DNA from: Erysipelothrix rhusiopathiae | Lineage (GTDB): Bacteria > Bacillota_I > Bacilli_A > Erysipelotrichales > Erysipelotrichaceae | Length of the DNA: 6,956 nucleotides | NCBI GenBank assembly: GCA_902797585.1 | Contig: CADBTK010000112.1 | Location: 1 to 6,956 of the forward strand | Direction: 5' to 3' | Shown: in pieces, positions 6,030-6,956 of the stretch | How the letters are laid out: every line of letters starts with the position of its first letter | Position numbering within the stretch: the stretch's first letter is position 1 | Made by a program: the position numbers and the translations under genes | The notes under the pieces: generated by a model | Databases searched by the model: none | The model's input: only the letters and a program-made list of their open reading frames with translations | What the model was told of the DNA's origin: nothing

Positions 6030-6541
6030 TCTCGTTTCTCTCCATATAGCAATTCAAAGCTCTCATAATGATCCGATGTGTAATACACTAGGCCATCGTT
6101 AGAAAATACAATTCGCTTCGGTCCTCTTGAACTGGAGGAAAGTGTATCAATATCACATTCGTAATACCTTCGTCCGCTTTTTTCTGGCAATTCTCCTTCA
6201 TAATTTGAAAAAGAATCTCCTCCAATACAAAGTCCATCTTCGTATTCATGTAAAGGTCCTCCGGACCAACCATATTGTCTTTTTGCTTGTTTCTTTGTCA
6301 TGTAGTTGGATGGAAGTTTTCCATAAGTATGGATATATAGAGCAACTTGCTCTTTGGTATCCCCTGTCCAACTTTCATCCATGACCCCTTGCGCATCATC
6401 TTCTTTCGAATCCGTTGTTTGTACAATCGCTTGATTGGATGATTGTTCTGGTTGGAATAAAGAAATACTTTGTCTTCCCAACAAGATTCCTAATCCAAAT
6501 ATCACCAACAATGACAACAAATATTTTGTAATATTCTTCAT
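6026..6541 (-). CDS. Barnase-type guanyl-preferring ribonuclease with N-terminal membrane/signal segment
   Basis: 171 residues. Residues 1-6 are basic and 8-22 hydrophobic (LLSLLVIFGLGILLG), a signal peptide or signal anchor. I see no clear signal peptidase site or lipobox Cys. A polar linker (about 30-60) leads to the catalytic domain (about 62-166), which aligns with barnase: YIHTYGKLPSNYMTKKQA, IGGDSFSNYEGELPEKSGR, YYECDIDT, KRIVFSNDGLVYYTSDHYESF. By this alignment barnase Lys27, Glu73, Arg83, Arg87 and His102 are all present, as Lys83, Glu128, Arg139, Arg143 and His158, so the enzyme should be active. Arg59 of barnase is Tyr114 here. The expected reaction is cleavage of RNA after G through a 2',3'-cyclic phosphate. 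The barstar-family inhibitor gene follows at once. No SD is at normal distance from the ATG, and an in-frame stop lies just upstream, so this ATG is the only reasonable start. Possible roles are nutritional or competitive RNase; I cannot choose. Confidence 0.94.
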   Translation of the reverse strand: MKNITKYLLSLLVIFGLGILLGRQSISLFQPEQSSNQAIVQTTDSKEDDAQGVMDESWTGDTKEQVALYIHTYGKLPSNYMTKKQAKRQYGWSGGPLHEYEDGLCIGGDSFSNYEGELPEKSGRRYYECDIDTLSSSSRGPKRIVFSNDGLVYYTSDHYESFELLYGEKRE

Positions 6542-6547
6542 ATCTAT

Positions 6548-6556
6548 ATTTTAACA
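6548..6556 (-). promoter_or_regulatory. Possible extended -10 promoter of the ribonuclease/inhibitor operon
   Basis: On the minus strand TGTTAAAAT is a TGn element joined to TAAAAT (5/6). No -35 is recognisable in the right place; that position falls in the upstream terminator. The predicted start at about 6541-6542 falls on the A of the ribonuclease ATG, so the transcript may be leaderless, which fits the absence of a well-placed SD (the only GGAG is about 19 nt from the ATG). Confidence 0.35.
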
Positions 6557-6566
6557 CTTACTCCAT

Positions 6567-6598
6567 AAAAAAAGCAGGATATCCTTTTAAGATATCCT
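6567..6598 (-). terminator. Rho-independent terminator downstream of the rnfB-like gene
   Basis: AGGATATC (6576-6583) pairs with GATATCCT (6591-6598), an 8-bp stem with a 7-nt loop, followed on the minus strand by GC and seven T (6567-6573). There is no T-tract on the plus strand, so it acts on minus-strand transcripts coming from the right. It separates the rnfB-like transcript from the ribonuclease cassette. Confidence 0.85.
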
Positions 6599-6605
6599 AC
6601 TATTT

Positions 6606-6662
6606 CTAAAGCTTCTTATTTTTCAAGATAGAATAAATAGCTTCATAAGCATGAATAATCAT
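6606..6662 (-). CDS. Possible small ORF (18 codons) between the rnfB-like gene and its terminator
   Basis: ATG at 6662 to TAG at 6606 encodes MIIHAYEAIYSILKNKKL. It starts 4 nt after the rnfB-like stop, has AAAGGA 7 nt upstream (inside the last codons of that gene) and ends 7 nt before the terminator stem, so it fills the gap. The peptide is amphipathic with a basic end. ORFs of this length arise often by chance and I know no family for it; only placement and SD support it. Confidence 0.2.
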   Translation of the reverse strand: MIIHAYEAIYSILKNKKL

Positions 6663-6666
6663 CCTT

Positions 6667-6956
6667 CTATCCTTTAATATTAATCGTTTCTCCATCGGGT
6701 CCTGGTGTGTTTTGTAAGTAATCAATGATGGCTTGTTTGGCATCCGGTTTACTTGGTCGACAAATGAATTGATCGACTTCTTTGGATACAAAAGCTTCTG
6801 CAAGTCCTGAACATCCAGGATATCCACATCCACCACAGTTATAACCAGGCAACATGTTGGTTACTTCTTGGACACGTTGATCGACTTCCACTTTTAATTT
6901 TTTATCTGCAATTCCTAAACCTAAACCAAGTAAGGCTCCAAGAATTAACATCATAA
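6667..6956 (-). CDS. rnfB: Small RnfB-like [4Fe-4S] protein (5' end at or beyond right window edge)
   Basis: The visible part is 95 residues from the Met at 6954. Residues 2-16 are hydrophobic and glycine-rich (MLILGALLGLGLGIA), then DKKLKVEVDQRVQEV, then MLPGYNCGGCGYPGCSGLAEAF (34-55) and a fourth Cys at 65 (FICRPSKP). The four Cys (40, 43, 48, 65) are the [4Fe-4S] motif found after the membrane helix of RnfB, the electron-input subunit of the Rnf ferredoxin:NAD oxidoreductase. Full RnfB continues with two ferredoxin-type CxxCxxCxxxC motifs; here the protein stops at GETINIKG soon after the first cluster. I see no ferredoxin motif in the next 60 bases in any minus frame, so a simple recent frameshift is unlikely. 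The true start cannot be fixed because only 2 bases remain upstream. The symbol is a family assignment; function in an Rnf complex is uncertain. A terminator follows. Confidence 0.8.
   Translation of the reverse strand, partial: MMLILGALLGLGLGIADKKLKVEVDQRVQEVTNMLPGYNCGGCGYPGCSGLAEAFVSKEVDQFICRPSKPDAKQAIIDYLQNTPGPDGETINIKG

Noticed and set aside
6088..6273. Minus-strand open frame within the ribonuclease gene
   Set aside because: Different frame inside a well-conserved barnase domain; no recognisable product.
6557..6569. Two-codon upstream ORF (ATG GAG TAA) before the ribonuclease
   Set aside because: It would lie upstream of the predicted transcript start and such triplets are expected by chance.
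6606..6836. 76-codon minus frame overlapping the rnfB-like gene
   Set aside because: Most of it overlaps the conserved Cys-motif gene in another frame; only the last 18 codons lie outside and are listed separately as a possible small ORF.
1..6956. CRISPR arrays, tRNA or rRNA genes, insertion sequences, riboswitches
   Set aside because: No regularly spaced repeats, cloverleaf-like sequences, transposase remnants or terminal inverted repeats were seen. Intergenic gaps are at most 161 bp and are explained by promoters and hairpins.

Overview
The window looks like chromosomal DNA of a low-GC Gram-positive bacterium (Firmicutes/Bacillota). The rimP-nusA-ylxR-ylxQ-infB order, the gmk/rqcH (yloA-like) neighbourhood, strong GGAGG-type Shine-Dalgarno (SD) sites and AT-rich codon use all point there. 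The combination of a short IF-2 N-terminus, a long charged NusA tail, a small RnfB-like iron-sulfur protein and a Lachnospiraceae/Erysipelotrichia-style barnase makes an anaerobic gut-type lineage such as Erysipelotrichia my best guess. That is an inference from memory, not a search result.

Layout. Positions 1-3252 (minus strand) hold the classical translation/transcription operon, read right to left: rimP (ribosome maturation), nusA (elongation/termination factor), ylxR/rnpM (RNase P modulator family), ylxQ (L7Ae-type RNA-binding protein) and the 5' third of infB (IF-2, cut by the window edge). The genes are tightly packed. Two junctions share the same TAGGAGAA fusion of stop codon and SD, and two others overlap. 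A promoter with a short leader containing a terminator-like hairpin lies just before rimP, suggesting attenuation of the nusA operon. Positions 3350-3931 (minus) encode guanylate kinase (gmk) with its own good promoter. The 161-bp divergent gap 3932-4092 carries this promoter and an extended -10 promoter for rqcH (4093-5733, plus), the NFACT-family protein that adds C-terminal tails to stalled nascent chains on 50S subunits.

Convergent to rqcH is a two-gene minus-strand cassette: a membrane-targeted or secreted barnase-type ribonuclease (6026-6541) followed, with an ATGA overlap, by its barstar-family inhibitor (5751-6029). A rho-independent terminator sits over the stop codons of rqcH and the barstar gene. 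To the right is a minus-strand terminator (6567-6598), a possible 18-codon small ORF, and a short RnfB-like [4Fe-4S] protein running to or off the right edge.

Most of the window is conserved housekeeping DNA. The points most worth a second look are: proline in place of the P-loop Thr/Ser of IF-2; the hairpin between the predicted rimP promoter and the rimP SD; the ~190-residue charged extension of NusA; the barnase/barstar pair, with changed interface residues and a possible leaderless start; and the RnfB-like protein that ends right after its first Fe-S motif. I did not find a convincing wholly new system.
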